Positions 1 through 9,436 of a stretch of DNA of 64,000 nt are shown here, piece by piece. Both the position numbers and the translations under genes were made by a program. Location: contig JAEINQ010000007.1 of assembly GCA_016342285.1 (NCBI GenBank), positions 1 to 64,000 of the forward strand, read 5' to 3'. This DNA is from Desulfobacterales bacterium (GTDB lineage: Bacteria > Desulfobacterota > Desulfobacteria > Desulfobacterales > JAEINQ01). The notes beneath the pieces were generated by a model. The model worked only from the letters and a program-made list of their open reading frames with translations. It was not told the DNA's origin and did no database searches. Every line of letters starts with the position of its first letter. Position 1 is the first letter of the stretch.

Positions 1-445
1 CGCTCCTCCTTTGCCCCCGGAAGATTCTATTATAGAGGGTTTTAGATCATACGACAACTATCCTGACACAGGGGGGAGACGACGGCAATCAATAAGCATT
101 CAGCCACTTCGTGGCACAGGCCTGTACCTGCCGTTAGTGGATGTTTTTTTTATCCAATCGTCGTCTCGATTGGATAAAATTCAAGACCCCTCAACGCTCT
201 CTGCGTCTCAAGAGAGCGAAGCGAACGGGTGGTGAAAAAAGTAGTGTGACTGGAAATACGTAACCGTTCAGCAGAGGAGCTACTTATTTTGGACTATTTT
301 GTGGCGAATGGATAAGGTTGGCATGTATTATGCATTTAAATACGGTTGGTTGTCCGTGCAGATTCTATCGCGGGCCTGTGTCTCAAGAGACGGCCCGAAT
401 CTTGGATAACTTAAAGAAATCATGACGAAAATAGTGGGTTTTTGA
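1..445. other. Intergenic region at window start with two hairpins
   Basis: No convincing gene lies here. Two clear inverted repeats are visible. One has 13-bp perfect arms (148-160 and 167-179, core ATCCAATCG/CGATTGGAT) around a 6-nt loop. The other, near 374-399, pairs CGGGCC with GGCCCG and GTCTC with GAGAC around a 2-nt loop. The first could terminate transcription of a gene left of the window or be part of a mobile repeat; neither has a clean T-run, so their role is open. Confidence 0.5.
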
Positions 446-474
446 TTGACATCAGAAGACAATGCGGTTATTAG
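446..474 (+). promoter_or_regulatory. Sigma70-type promoter for the HD-GYP gene
   Basis: A perfect -35 box TTGACA (446-451) is separated by exactly 17 nt from TATTAG (469-474). Transcription would begin near 481, giving a leader of about 25 nt before the ATG at 505. This is based on sequence only. Confidence 0.6.
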
Positions 475-504
475 GAAAAACTTTATAACGCAACGGGTTG
501 AATT

Positions 505-2592
505 ATGGTTAAGTTCTCAAGCATGAGCGAAGGTATTTCCGGAATGATGAGTGGCGGGGCAGGGGCTCGACGGCCCACCAATGGCCGCCTGAGTTTTCGT
601 CAGTTGGCTGCCCAGGGGCAAAAGGACGGCCCGGCAACTGGAAGCTCCGTGAATTTGGATGCTGGGCACCATGACGCACATTCTGAAAAGCGCAAGGAAT
701 TGTACCAGGAGGCATCCGACTACCTGACGTCGGTAGTGGTGTCGGTCAGGGAAAACAAGCCTTTCGCCATCGGTTCCGCCATTGATATATTAGAAAAAGT
801 CGCCGATATTGAGACCCCTTTCGATGAATTGTTTCTCAAAGCCATTCATTCTGACGATTCCCATAATTTCGTTGTGAACCATTCCGTCAACCTGGCCATC
901 TATGCCATGAAAATGGCTGTAAAATTAGGCTTCAGCAAAACCCGCCAGGTGGAAATCGGCATGCTCGGGCTCTTTCATGATGTCGGCATGGCGCTTATCA
1001 GCGATGACATCGTCTATAAAAAAGAACGGCTCAGTGACAGCGAATTCGAACAACTCAAGGACAGGCCCAATTTAGGCTACGAAATCTTAAAACAATTCGA
1101 GGATGATTACCCTTTTCTTGCCGAAGGGGCATTGCAGGTTTACGAAAAGATCGACGGGTCCGGCTACCCCAAGGGGCTCATGGGGGAGGAAATTAACGAG
1201 TATGCTCAGATTGTCGGGCTGGTCGATGTCTATGAGGCGCTCATTCACACTCGCCCCCAGCGACAGCGGCTTCCTCATTTTTTTGCGGTCAAGGAGATCA
1301 TACGGACCGGAAAAGGAAAATTTAAACAGGTGTACCTCAAAGCGTTATTGAACACCTTCTCAATCTTTCCGCTGCTCAGCTATGTCCGTTTAAATTCCAA
1401 GGCGATCGGGCAGGTCATCAACACGTATTCCGACCAACCCATGCGTCCCAAGATACGGGTAATTTATGACTCCCAGAAACAACGGATTTTAACTGATAGG
1501 GTGATCAATCTGCCGGAGAATCCGTTGCTCTATATTACCGATTCCATTTCCGAAGAGGAACTTTTTGCCATTTCAGAAACCTCGGAACTGGTCTCTTCCA
1601 CGGGGCAAGCCACCGCGGTGTTACCGGAAAATTCTGATAATGACAATGAGGAGGGCGCCGGGAGACGAAAGGGAAAACGAGACAAAAAGAGACGATGGCC
1701 CTTTTTTCGCCTGGGTTGGACGCCTATAGGCTTGGTTGCCGCGCTCTTTGTCGCCGCGGCTCTCTTTGCCCATTACGGCACGGCCGTAACGGATGTGACA
1801 AAATCCTCCGATATGGTTGCTTCAGCCAGTGCCTACCAGCATGTCAACAAGGTCCAAAGGGAACGGATCCCGGGCGTATCACCGGCTTCTTTATCCGGTC
1901 ATCCCGAAAATCAATTGAAAAAAGAGGTCGTTGATTTTAGTGTGACTCTGCCTGGAAATGCTTCTGATCAATTTCAGTCAATCGAAAAAGTTGAAAATCG
2001 AACAGCGAGATCAGTGGCTATTGAGATTCCCGAAACAGCAGACGATAAAGCAGGGCTTTCCCTTTTAACCGTTCCTACCAGGCAATCCTCTGCCATGACG
2101 GCTCCAGCTTTGCAACCAAAGCCCTTACCATCCGCCAACGCCGAATGGAAGACAGGCTTCCCATTTTCAATCAAGTTTGCTTCGCACAACAATAAGATGA
2201 GTGCGGAAAAAGAGGTTAAAGCGCTTGAGACCGCGGGTATTCCCGCCCACTGGGTCAAGGTGAATCTTGGCAAGGATGGCATCTGGTATCGTGTGTTCTC
2301 AGGATGTTTCGAGGATATCGACTCGGCCGAACGATATATCGCTGAAAGATCCATCGATGGCGTCAGGGTCAAGAAAACCGGCTATTCGACCCTGACCGGT
2401 TCTTTTACGGATAAGGCAATGGCTGAGCGGAATCTGAAGGAACTCCGCCAGAAAGGATTTAGCCCTTACCTGGCCGAAATGGAGGCGACTTTCCATGTCT
2501 TTGTGGGCGCTTTCTACACCCCGGAAGGGGCGGCGGATCAGCATTCGGAGTTGCTTGTCTATGGTATCGAAAACCGGATCGTTCAACGATAA
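505..2592 (+). CDS. Membrane HD-GYP domain protein with C-terminal SPOR domain
   Basis: HD-GYP proteins hydrolyse or sense cyclic di-GMP; SPOR domains bind peptidoglycan stripped of side peptides. The HD pair sits at residues 158-159 (FHDVGM) and the GYP motif at 217-222 (DGSGYP). A basic stretch and a single membrane helix follow near 405-424, and residues about 550-690 hold two SPOR-like repeats (start KFASHN). The HD-GYP part is therefore cytoplasmic and the SPOR part periplasmic. The HHE that normally precedes DGxGYP is VYE here (residues 212-214), so metal binding may be weakened and the domain could act as a sensor. It is the first gene of the polysaccharide locus and has its own promoter. 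Domain calls are firm; enzymatic activity is not. Confidence 0.85.
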   Translation: MVKFSSMSEGISGMMSGGAGARRPTNGRLSFRQLAAQGQKDGPATGSSVNLDAGHHDAHSEKRKELYQEASDYLTSVVVSVRENKPFAIGSAIDILEKVADIETPFDELFLKAIHSDDSHNFVVNHSVNLAIYAMKMAVKLGFSKTRQVEIGMLGLFHDVGMALISDDIVYKKERLSDSEFEQLKDRPNLGYEILKQFEDDYPFLAEGALQVYEKIDGSGYPKGLMGEEINEYAQIVGLVDVYEALIHTRPQRQRLPHFFAVKEIIRTGKGKFKQVYLKALLNTFSIFPLLSYVRLNSKAIGQVINTYSDQPMRPKIRVIYDSQKQRILTDRVINLPENPLLYITDSISEEELFAISETSELVSSTGQATAVLPENSDNDNEEGAGRRKGKRDKKRRWPFFRLGWTPIGLVAALFVAAALFAHYGTAVTDVTKSSDMVASASAYQHVNKVQRERIPGVSPASLSGHPENQLKKEVVDFSVTLPGNASDQFQSIEKVENRTARSVAIEIPETADDKAGLSLLTVPTRQSSAMTAPALQPKPLPSANAEWKTGFPFSIKFASHNNKMSAEKEVKALETAGIPAHWVKVNLGKDGIWYRVFSGCFEDIDSAERYIAERSIDGVRVKKTGYSTLTGSFTDKAMAERNLKELRQKGFSPYLAEMEATFHVFVGAFYTPEGAADQHSELLVYGIENRIVQR

Positions 2593-2824
2593 TTCCAAAT
2601 TTCGATGACCTCTTTTTATCCGCAGATTTCGCCGATTACGCAGAATAAATACTGTCCAATTCACAAATGTGGATTTTTTTCCAAGGTCAAGGAAATAAAG
2701 ACAATGTGCGGAGGCTGGGGGGCTACGTAGCACAGGCAATGACGCCGATTGACGCCGAGACTTGTCCGCCTCTGGCGGGTTGGGCAAAAAGGCCATTTAT
2801 AGCTGGAAAACAGTTGGGAATACT
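2593..2824. other. Intergenic gap with a dispersed-repeat fragment
   Basis: Around 2618-2646 the text resembles the common dispersed motif TATCCGCAGATTT...GATTACGCAG. Nothing else is recognisable; there is no clear terminator after the HD-GYP gene. Confidence 0.4.
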
Positions 2825-3619
2825 ATGTACACTGGATACTGGGAACTCAAAAACCAACCCTTCGGCAATGCGCCCGACCAGGATTTGTTTTTCCCTTCGC
2901 CTCAGCACGAAGAAGCTCTGATTCGGCTACTATACGCTGTGGAGAACCGAAAAGGCGTGGCCATGCTGACCGGTGAAGTCGGTTCGGGGAAGACGACCAT
3001 CAGTCGGGTTTTGAAGGATCGCCTTCCGGAGGATCGTTTCGAGGTTAAGACCATCGTCAACCCTGCTTTGAATTCCCTGGAACTCATTCGAGCCATCCTG
3101 CTTGCTCTGGGTGTTAACCATGAAGGCGAATCCAAGGTCTTGCTGTTGGAAAGGCTCGAAGCCAAACTGGCGGCCAATGCAGACACGGGCCGCCATACGG
3201 TTCTCATCATCGACGAGGCCCATCTGATCAAAGAGCGTGCGAGCCTGGAAGAGCTTCGCATGCTTTTGAACATTCAGTCTGACGGCGGGTTTTTGATTAC
3301 CATGGTGATCATGGGGCAGCCCCCGTTGATGGGGAACATTCAGACGCTAAGGCCCTTAAACGAACGGATTGCCATCCGTTTTGACCTCGGCCCGCTGACC
3401 CATCAGAATACCATGCGTTATATTCTATACCGGTTGAAAAGCGCCGGGGCCACGCGGGGTATGTTCACCAAGGAGGCGATAACCCCGATATTTAGCTATT
3501 CCAAGGGGATCCCTTTGAGAATCAACAACCTGTGCGAGCGGTGCCTGCTTATCGGAGCCATGCAGCGGGCCCGGGTGATCGATACCAATATTGTCAAGAT
3601 GGCAATCGAGGATCTATAA
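2825..3619 (+). CDS. ExeA-type AAA ATPase of the polysaccharide locus
   Basis: 264 residues from the ATG at 2825; the open frame extends upstream to 2762, but family members begin with MYxxYW...PF exactly as here (MYTGYWELKNQPFG). Walker A is GEVGSGKT (residues 50-57) and Walker B is VLIIDEAH. ExeA/GspA-like and XrtA/PEP-CTERM-associated ATPases share this architecture and power assembly of secretion or polysaccharide machinery at the inner membrane. This protein lacks the C-terminal peptidoglycan-binding and membrane parts of true ExeA and matches the short form found in exopolysaccharide operons. No exosortase is in the window. The specific partner is inferred from position. Confidence 0.85.
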   Translation: MYTGYWELKNQPFGNAPDQDLFFPSPQHEEALIRLLYAVENRKGVAMLTGEVGSGKTTISRVLKDRLPEDRFEVKTIVNPALNSLELIRAILLALGVNHEGESKVLLLERLEAKLAANADTGRHTVLIIDEAHLIKERASLEELRMLLNIQSDGGFLITMVIMGQPPLMGNIQTLRPLNERIAIRFDLGPLTHQNTMRYILYRLKSAGATRGMFTKEAITPIFSYSKGIPLRINNLCERCLLIGAMQRARVIDTNIVKMAIEDL

Positions 3620-4332
3620 ACCCGTGCAAAAGGCGGCGTTTAAACCACAGAGATCACGAAGCACACAGAGATTGTTTGATATTTGTTTGTTATCTATGTG
3701 CTCGTTGCGTACTCTACAGAAGATTTAGGATTTCTATGAGTTATCTATGGTCAAGAGCAGGGGTTCAAGGTTGATAGTTTCGTAAAAAGCCATTTTTTTA
3801 AACCACGGAGATCCTATCGAGGATGAGCCGCAACCCAAAATGCGTATCACCGCAAAGGCGCAAAGATCGCAAAATTTTTTTGACAGGATACCAGGATATC
3901 CAGGATTGATTTGTTCGGCCGATCACCTGTTAAAGATAGATGACAGATGACGGATGACCGCCGATGACGGAAGAAAACAAAAAAAACATCAGGCGCTCCG
4001 GCCGAACAAATGGTGCCATGCGACTTCAATTTTCAAGCTACGCCGTACAGGTGCCCACGGGCAGGTGCTCGGCTGTATGGGACTTGGTGCCATACCGAAA
4101 CCCTGAATTCCGAGTGCCTTCCGTCGGGGATAGCAGCTGATTGCGGAATCGCCCTGTGGGGTTGAAGCCTCTATGACGTAGCCTCGAGCCGTGGTGGCCG
4201 GTGTTAGGCCAGTGCAGGACCCGATTCAGCAAACAGAGTTTTTTTGCGTTCTTGGCGATTTGGCGAAGCGGGCGGTGAGATAGAAACAAGTTGTTTGTGG
4301 TTCGCAAAACAAAAAATGATAGCCATAATTTT
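3620..4332. repeat. Intergenic patchwork of dispersed repeats
   Basis: This gap of over 700 bp has no gene. Recognisable blocks are: an ACCACAGAGATCACGAAG-type segment (3641-3672), a TTTCGTAAAAAGC segment (3778-3792), a block of the type accgcaaaggcgcaaag...gacaggat...ggccgatcacc (3848-3928), and GCGTTCTTGGCG...AGCGGGCGGTGAGATA (4246-4283). The last two blocks recur in the same order and orientation at 12072-12327. Short ORFs here encode only repeat-derived peptides. Confidence 0.7.
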
Positions 4333-4429
4333 ATTCCAATTTGCGTTTATCGTGACACTTTGTGCCTTTTCTAAAATAGGCGCGACTGTGTCATTTCATA
4401 TCTTCTTGAACTTGAATGCAAATTGGAAT
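4333..4429. repeat. 97-bp MITE-like element, copy A
   Basis: It is bounded by perfect 12-bp inverted ends, ATTCCAATTTGC (4333-4344) and GCAAATTGGAAT (4418-4429). The same ends bound a second element at 16960-17135, and the interiors share TGACACT...CTAAAA...GG. It carries no coding capacity, so it would depend on a transposase elsewhere if mobile. The right end abuts the leader of the export lipoprotein gene. Confidence 0.6.
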
Positions 4430-4458
4430 TAGACAAAACAAACGATGTGGGACAAGAC

Positions 4459-6705
4459 ATGCGCAAGCACTTTTTTACCGTTTTATTTATATTCGGATTG
4501 CTTTTATTTTTCGGCTGCGCCCATTCCTCGAAGCCGGTTTCCAAGAAAAGCTTTCAGGAAGAATATCAGGCTCCCGGACTCCCGGCTTCGGGCCAGTTTA
4601 GAACCGTGGCGGTGGAAGACCTGGACAATGACGGCCATCTTGACGTGATTGCCGGCGGATCCTTTCCGGGAACGGTGGGCATCTGGTTTGGTGACGGCCT
4701 TGGCGGCGTGTCGCCGCCGATTTTCCTCCCCTTTGAGGCGGATGTCCGGTCCCTGGCCATTGGCGATTTCGATGAGGACGGGTTAGCCGATATCGCCGTG
4801 TCCGTTCAACGCGAATCCGCAGGCATCATGGTCTGGAAGAATATGGGGAAAAGACAGTGGAATCGGATTCCAGGTCCCACCGATATCAACAAATACCAGG
4901 GGATGGCTGCTGTCGACGTCAACCGGGACGGCCACCTGGACCTGATTGCCGCCAATAGCACCACCGAGACCCGGGGCGGAATCCAGGTGTGGATCGGCGA
5001 CGGACAGGGCGGATGGCTACGGGAGAGCGGCCCCACAGTGACCGGAATCTACATGGATGTGATTTCGGCTGATTTCAATGAGGACGGCAATATAGACCTT
5101 GCCGGGGCTGGCTGGGGCCGAAACGGTGCCTTGAATATCTGGATGGGCGACGGCCGAGGCGGATGGACCACGACACCGCCGGTTCAGATGGGAAGCTTTT
5201 ACGGGCTCAATGCTGCAGATATGAACGGCGACGGCCATCTGGACTTGCTGGCCGGCACCTACCGGTCGGGCGTGATGCTTTTTTCAGGTGATGGTAACGG
5301 ACGTTTTACTCCTCTTTTTGGCCCGGTCTCGGATCAGGCCAAAGATGTTTTAACATCGCGTGAAGGCGAGGCCATCAAAGATCCTGACGCCGCCGATCCG
5401 GTGCTCTTTTCCAGCCCGGACGGGAAGTTGGTCCAGCAGAATCGTAGCTTCTGGGATGTTGTCGCCCATGATTTGGACAACGATGGGGATATGGACATCA
5501 TGGCCGGCTCCATGGCGGACCAGGGGCTTCGGGCCTGGGAAAATCAAGGAGACGGGACCTGGCAGTTGATTCCCAACCGGTTTCCGGACCAGGGGACCTA
5601 CTATGAAATTGTTACCGCCGATCTCAACGGCGATGGCTTTGATGAAGTCCTGGTCGCCGGTTTTGGAAACGGCATCAAGGTATGGCATGGAAAAGACGCC
5701 TCCGGCCAGTCTGAATTTGCTGTCCATGAATCCGTAATGGGCCGGACCGGGAAGCGGGGCGGCCGGGGCCTTCTTATTGCTGAAAACGAGTCGTTTACCA
5801 CCATCGATGGGTCTCAGGAATATCGCATCGGATCCAACGATGTGCTGGAAGTCACCATCTGGAAAGGCCTTGATACCACAAAGGTAGTGGTTGAAGTCAG
5901 CCAACTTGGAAAAATATCCTTTGGTTTTGTTGACGATCTTTATGTCAATGGATTAACGCCGTCCCAACTCGACGCTCAGATCACGAAATTGGTTTCCGAA
6001 TTCATCAGAACCCCGAAAGTGGACGTGGCGGTCAAGGAATTCAAAAGCAAGTATGTCAGCCTCATGGGCGCCATCGGGTCAGGCTCCGGGGGAACCGTCC
6101 GGGTCGAGATGAAGGGGCGGACTTCCGTCCTTGATGCTCTGGGTGAACAAGGAGGGATGGCGCAAAGCGCCAATATGTCTGATGTCCGCATTCGAAAGAA
6201 AACCGGGCAGACCATTACCGTGGATATGTTCAAGGCGCTTTTTCAGGGGGATCTCAACCAGGATGTGGTGCTCGACCCCGGCGATGTGGTTTACGTGCCG
6301 TGGCTGACTGCTGAATCCAACCGGGTTTATGTGCTCGGAGAGGTGAAAAGGCCCGGAATTTACACGTTCAAAGGGTCGGATATGAAAATCTTTGATGCCG
6401 TGATGATGGCCGGCGGCGTGACCATCTTTGCCAAGGAGGGGAGCACCAAGATCGTTCGGGGTGATATTACCCAGCCCGAGGTGCTCTCGGCCGACATCCA
6501 GCGGCTGAGTGAAGAGGGGGACCAGACCCAGAACGTTGCACTGCTCAATGGAGACCTGGTCTATGTTCCGCGAAGTTTTATCGGGGACATCAAACTGTTT
6601 GTGGACCGCATTGCTCCTATACTGACCCTTATCAGGGTACCCAGGGACTATCTGGATGAAACACGAAGTTATGAAAACACGACCCGCACTCTTCGCACGG
6701 ATTAA
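4459..6705 (+). CDS. Outer-membrane polysaccharide export lipoprotein (Wza type) fused to an N-terminal FG-GAP/VCBS propeller
   Basis: The ATG at 4459 gives a classic lipoprotein signal (MRKHFFTVLF..., lipobox LFFGC); an upstream in-frame TTG at 4423 lies inside a repeat end and is rejected. Residues about 45-440 contain at least seven calcium-binding FG-GAP/VCBS loops (DLDNDGHLD, DFDEDGLAD, DVNRDGHLD, DFNEDGNID, DMNGDGHLD, DLDNDGDMD, DLNGDGFDE), predicted to form a beta-propeller. Residues about 450-745 are a Poly_export domain (YRIGSNDVLEVTIWKG) followed by SLBB domains (VYVLGEVKRPGIY). Wza-family proteins form the outer-membrane pore for capsule or EPS; normal length is about 360-380 residues, so the propeller doubles the protein. 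Its downstream partner is the Wzc-like protein. Domain assignment is strong; the role of the propeller is unknown. Confidence 0.9.
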   Translation: MRKHFFTVLFIFGLLLFFGCAHSSKPVSKKSFQEEYQAPGLPASGQFRTVAVEDLDNDGHLDVIAGGSFPGTVGIWFGDGLGGVSPPIFLPFEADVRSLAIGDFDEDGLADIAVSVQRESAGIMVWKNMGKRQWNRIPGPTDINKYQGMAAVDVNRDGHLDLIAANSTTETRGGIQVWIGDGQGGWLRESGPTVTGIYMDVISADFNEDGNIDLAGAGWGRNGALNIWMGDGRGGWTTTPPVQMGSFYGLNAADMNGDGHLDLLAGTYRSGVMLFSGDGNGRFTPLFGPVSDQAKDVLTSREGEAIKDPDAADPVLFSSPDGKLVQQNRSFWDVVAHDLDNDGDMDIMAGSMADQGLRAWENQGDGTWQLIPNRFPDQGTYYEIVTADLNGDGFDEVLVAGFGNGIKVWHGKDASGQSEFAVHESVMGRTGKRGGRGLLIAENESFTTIDGSQEYRIGSNDVLEVTIWKGLDTTKVVVEVSQLGKISFGFVDDLYVNGLTPSQLDAQITKLVSEFIRTPKVDVAVKEFKSKYVSLMGAIGSGSGGTVRVEMKGRTSVLDALGEQGGMAQSANMSDVRIRKKTGQTITVDMFKALFQGDLNQDVVLDPGDVVYVPWLTAESNRVYVLGEVKRPGIYTFKGSDMKIFDAVMMAGGVTIFAKEGSTKIVRGDITQPEVLSADIQRLSEEGDQTQNVALLNGDLVYVPRSFIGDIKLFVDRIAPILTLIRVPRDYLDETRSYENTTRTLRTD

Positions 6706-6755
6706 TGTTGTTCAACGTTTCAAGTTTAATGTGAAAAGTTGACGGCCATGGAAAA

Positions 6756-6938
6756 GCCAATTGATAACCACTGAGATCGCAGAGTACACAGAGAAAAAGC
6801 CGTCTCAGACAGGATTTACAAGGGGCTCAGGGTTTCGTGCATAACAAAAAAATCTCTATATTATAGTGCAAGAAGCACGGAGATAGCCGCTTTATATCAA
6901 AGAAAATTCTCTGTGTTCTCGGTGCTCTCTGTGGTTAA
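6756..6938. repeat. Inverted pair of ACCACTGAGATC-type dispersed repeats
   Basis: A segment near 6761-6792 (accactgagatcgcagag..acacagaga) is mirrored by its near-reverse complement at about 6905-6937 (tctctgtgttc..ggtgctctctgtggt). They enclose about 110 bp of AT-rich DNA, giving a long imperfect cruciform between the export and co-polymerase genes. Confidence 0.6.
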
Positions 6939-6990
6939 AGAAAACGACTTTTTACGAATTCATCGAAATTGGAATTAGAGGACCGAATTA

Positions 6991-9294
6991 ATGCCCCAAT
7001 ACGACGTTGATTTAAGGGATTACTGGCGCATTTTCAAAAAGCGCAAAGTCATGATCGTTTTGATGGTGATGCTGGTGGGAATCAGCAGCTACGGATTTGC
7101 CAGGCTTCGGGAACCGATTCCGCTCTACGCTTCCACGGCGGCAATCAAAATCGACCATGCGACCAGCCTGGCCACGATTTTATCCGGTGCTTACTACAGC
7201 CAGGGACAGAGTTTTATCACCCACGCCTTTATCATGAAGAGTTTCCCGGTTCTGGCCCAAACCGCCAAACTGGCGGGGTGGATCGACGAACAACTCGATC
7301 TTGATCAGATCCGATACGATCCGGGCAAGCTCGCCGTGGTCGACCGGATCAAGTCCATGGTGGAGGCGAGCAATGAAGAGGGGACCAATATCATCAATAT
7401 TCGGGCGACTTCCGGAAAACCCGAAGATGCGGCCAAAATTGCTAATGCCGTTGCCCAGGCGTACATGCAATACAATATCGTCGAAAAAAACCGAAAAACC
7501 ATCGAGACCAAACAGTTTATCGAGGAAGAGCTCGAAAAAACCCTGCAGAATCTGAAAGCCGCGGAAAGAAAGCTTCAGGCATTTAACGAAGAGACGCCGC
7601 TGATTTCCATGGATGCCTACAATGAAAATTACATGACCCGAATACAGGAGGTCGATACTGATCTATTTGCGGTTCGTGAAGAGCTTGAACCGGTCAAATC
7701 CCAGCTTGACCTTTTGGAAAAGAATCAGTTTCAAAGTCTTGTCGGTTTTGAAAGACATATTTTTGTGGCTGCTACCTATCCCCATCTCGACGCGATGTAC
7801 AGCCAACTCTATGAGCTTTCCATTCAGCGGGCTGGCCTTCTTACGGATTTTACCGAAAGTCATCCCAAGGTGATTGAAGTCAGCAATCAGGGGCAGGTGA
7901 TTTTTTCCGCGATTAAAAGAGAACTTTCCGGTATCGTAAAAAAACTTGCCTCCCGGGAAAAGGCCCTGGTCGAAAAAGAACAACGAATACAGGGAGAAAG
8001 AAAGTCTGTTCCGGAAAACACCATCCAATTCGACCGGCTCCAGCGTGAAGTGAAGATTCAAGAGTCCCTGTATGGCCAGCTTCAAAAGAAATACCAGGAA
8101 ACCCTGGTACTGGGGTCCGGAAAGATTCAGGAAGTCAGTATTGTCAAGCCTGCTTTCGTTTCAACGGTTCCGTTCAATATTCCATCCAAATTCATGATTG
8201 TGTTGACCGGCTTGGTCATGGGCCTGGTGATCGGGGTTGTCCTGGCGTTTGGCGTCGAGCTTTTTGATACCTCCATGGGAACCATCGAGGATGTGGAGGC
8301 CCTGCTTCAGGTGCCGGTGTTGGGCGTCATTCCCTTCATGGGAAAAGAGGAAAAAGAAAAGCACTTCACTAACCAGAACATTAAAATCGGCGGCAGGAGC
8401 ATGGATCTGATCACCCATTACGATCCAAAGTCCCTGCCGGCGGAAGCGTTCCGAACCCTGCGCTCCAATCTTGACTTCATGAGCCTGGAAAGCAAAGGCA
8501 AAGTCTACCTGATTACCAGTTCGTTTGTCCAGGAAGGCAAGACCTTCAATGTGGTCAATCTGGCATTGAGCCTAGCCCAGGCCGGGAACCGGGTTCTTCT
8601 GGTCGAGGGTGACCTGAGAAAGCCGATGATCCACAAGATGTTCGGCCTGAGTCGGGGGCCGGGATTGACCGACTATGTTTTGGGAAATTACGAGTGGGAA
8701 GGGATTACCAATACCATTACGGATGTGATGCTGGGAAATTTTGAGCTGGATGAAATTCTTCGTACCCCCGGGCTGGACAACCTCAATATCCTGTCGGCCG
8801 GGACCCATCCGCCCAATCCCGCTGAAATTTTGCGTTCATCCCGCTTCCGGGGATTTCTCAAAGAAGCCCACGACCGTTACGACTATGTCCTCATCGATGC
8901 ACCGCCGGTTCTTCCGGTTGCCGACGCCACTGAGATTTCCGCCTATGTGGACGGCGTGATTATAGTCTATACCGTCGGCAAGATTGCCAGGGGTGTTTTG
9001 AAACGGGCGAAAACATCCTTGGACAATGTCGACGCCAAGGTGCTGGGCATTATTTTAAATAATGTCAAGGCGGAATCGGGTCCCGATTATTTCAAATACC
9101 ATACCCAGTATTACTATGGATCAAAGGGAGAATCCCCGAAGGGCATGCCGCGTATTCAGCGCACGCCGGAAAGGCGCAGCCTGGCGGGAATGCTCAAGGC
9201 AGGTGGGATCAAGCGCTGGCTCTTGGTTATCCTGGTGTTGGTTTTGCTCCTCGTCGGTATGTTCTGGGATAATTTCTTTACTTTTCAGCCCTAA
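6991..9294 (+). CDS. Polysaccharide co-polymerase with BY-kinase domain (Wzz/Wzc-like)
   Basis: It controls chain length and export of the polymer at the inner membrane. N-terminal Wzz region: helix near residues 22-42 (VMIVLMVMLVGISSYGFA), a long periplasmic coiled coil (about 160-370), then a second helix near 395-425. The cytoplasmic kinase region has Walker A SSFVQEGKT (the usual PGEGK is VQEGK), Walker A' VLLVEGDLRKP and Walker B YDYVLIDAPP. A Tyr-rich stretch (YFKYHTQYYYG) resembles the autophosphorylated tail. Unusually, an extra hydrophobic helix (WLLVILVLVLLLVGMFW) ends the protein after that tail. Good ribosome site (AGAGGA) before the ATG. Family confidence is high; kinase activity is inferred. 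Confidence 0.9.
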   Translation: MPQYDVDLRDYWRIFKKRKVMIVLMVMLVGISSYGFARLREPIPLYASTAAIKIDHATSLATILSGAYYSQGQSFITHAFIMKSFPVLAQTAKLAGWIDEQLDLDQIRYDPGKLAVVDRIKSMVEASNEEGTNIINIRATSGKPEDAAKIANAVAQAYMQYNIVEKNRKTIETKQFIEEELEKTLQNLKAAERKLQAFNEETPLISMDAYNENYMTRIQEVDTDLFAVREELEPVKSQLDLLEKNQFQSLVGFERHIFVAATYPHLDAMYSQLYELSIQRAGLLTDFTESHPKVIEVSNQGQVIFSAIKRELSGIVKKLASREKALVEKEQRIQGERKSVPENTIQFDRLQREVKIQESLYGQLQKKYQETLVLGSGKIQEVSIVKPAFVSTVPFNIPSKFMIVLTGLVMGLVIGVVLAFGVELFDTSMGTIEDVEALLQVPVLGVIPFMGKEEKEKHFTNQNIKIGGRSMDLITHYDPKSLPAEAFRTLRSNLDFMSLESKGKVYLITSSFVQEGKTFNVVNLALSLAQAGNRVLLVEGDLRKPMIHKMFGLSRGPGLTDYVLGNYEWEGITNTITDVMLGNFELDEILRTPGLDNLNILSAGTHPPNPAEILRSSRFRGFLKEAHDRYDYVLIDAPPVLPVADATEISAYVDGVIIVYTVGKIARGVLKRAKTSLDNVDAKVLGIILNNVKAESGPDYFKYHTQYYYGSKGESPKGMPRIQRTPERRSLAGMLKAGGIKRWLLVILVLVLLLVGMFWDNFFTFQP

Positions 9295-9436
9295 TTCAAA
9301 ATTTGATTTCCTCAGCCCGCGACCTTTGTATCGTTTGGCTTTATCCAGATAGCCCGGCACTTTTTTTCCGGAAAGAAATTTTGAATGACTTAACACTTAA
9401 GACCAAACACTTAACACCTATCACCATATTTCTTTT

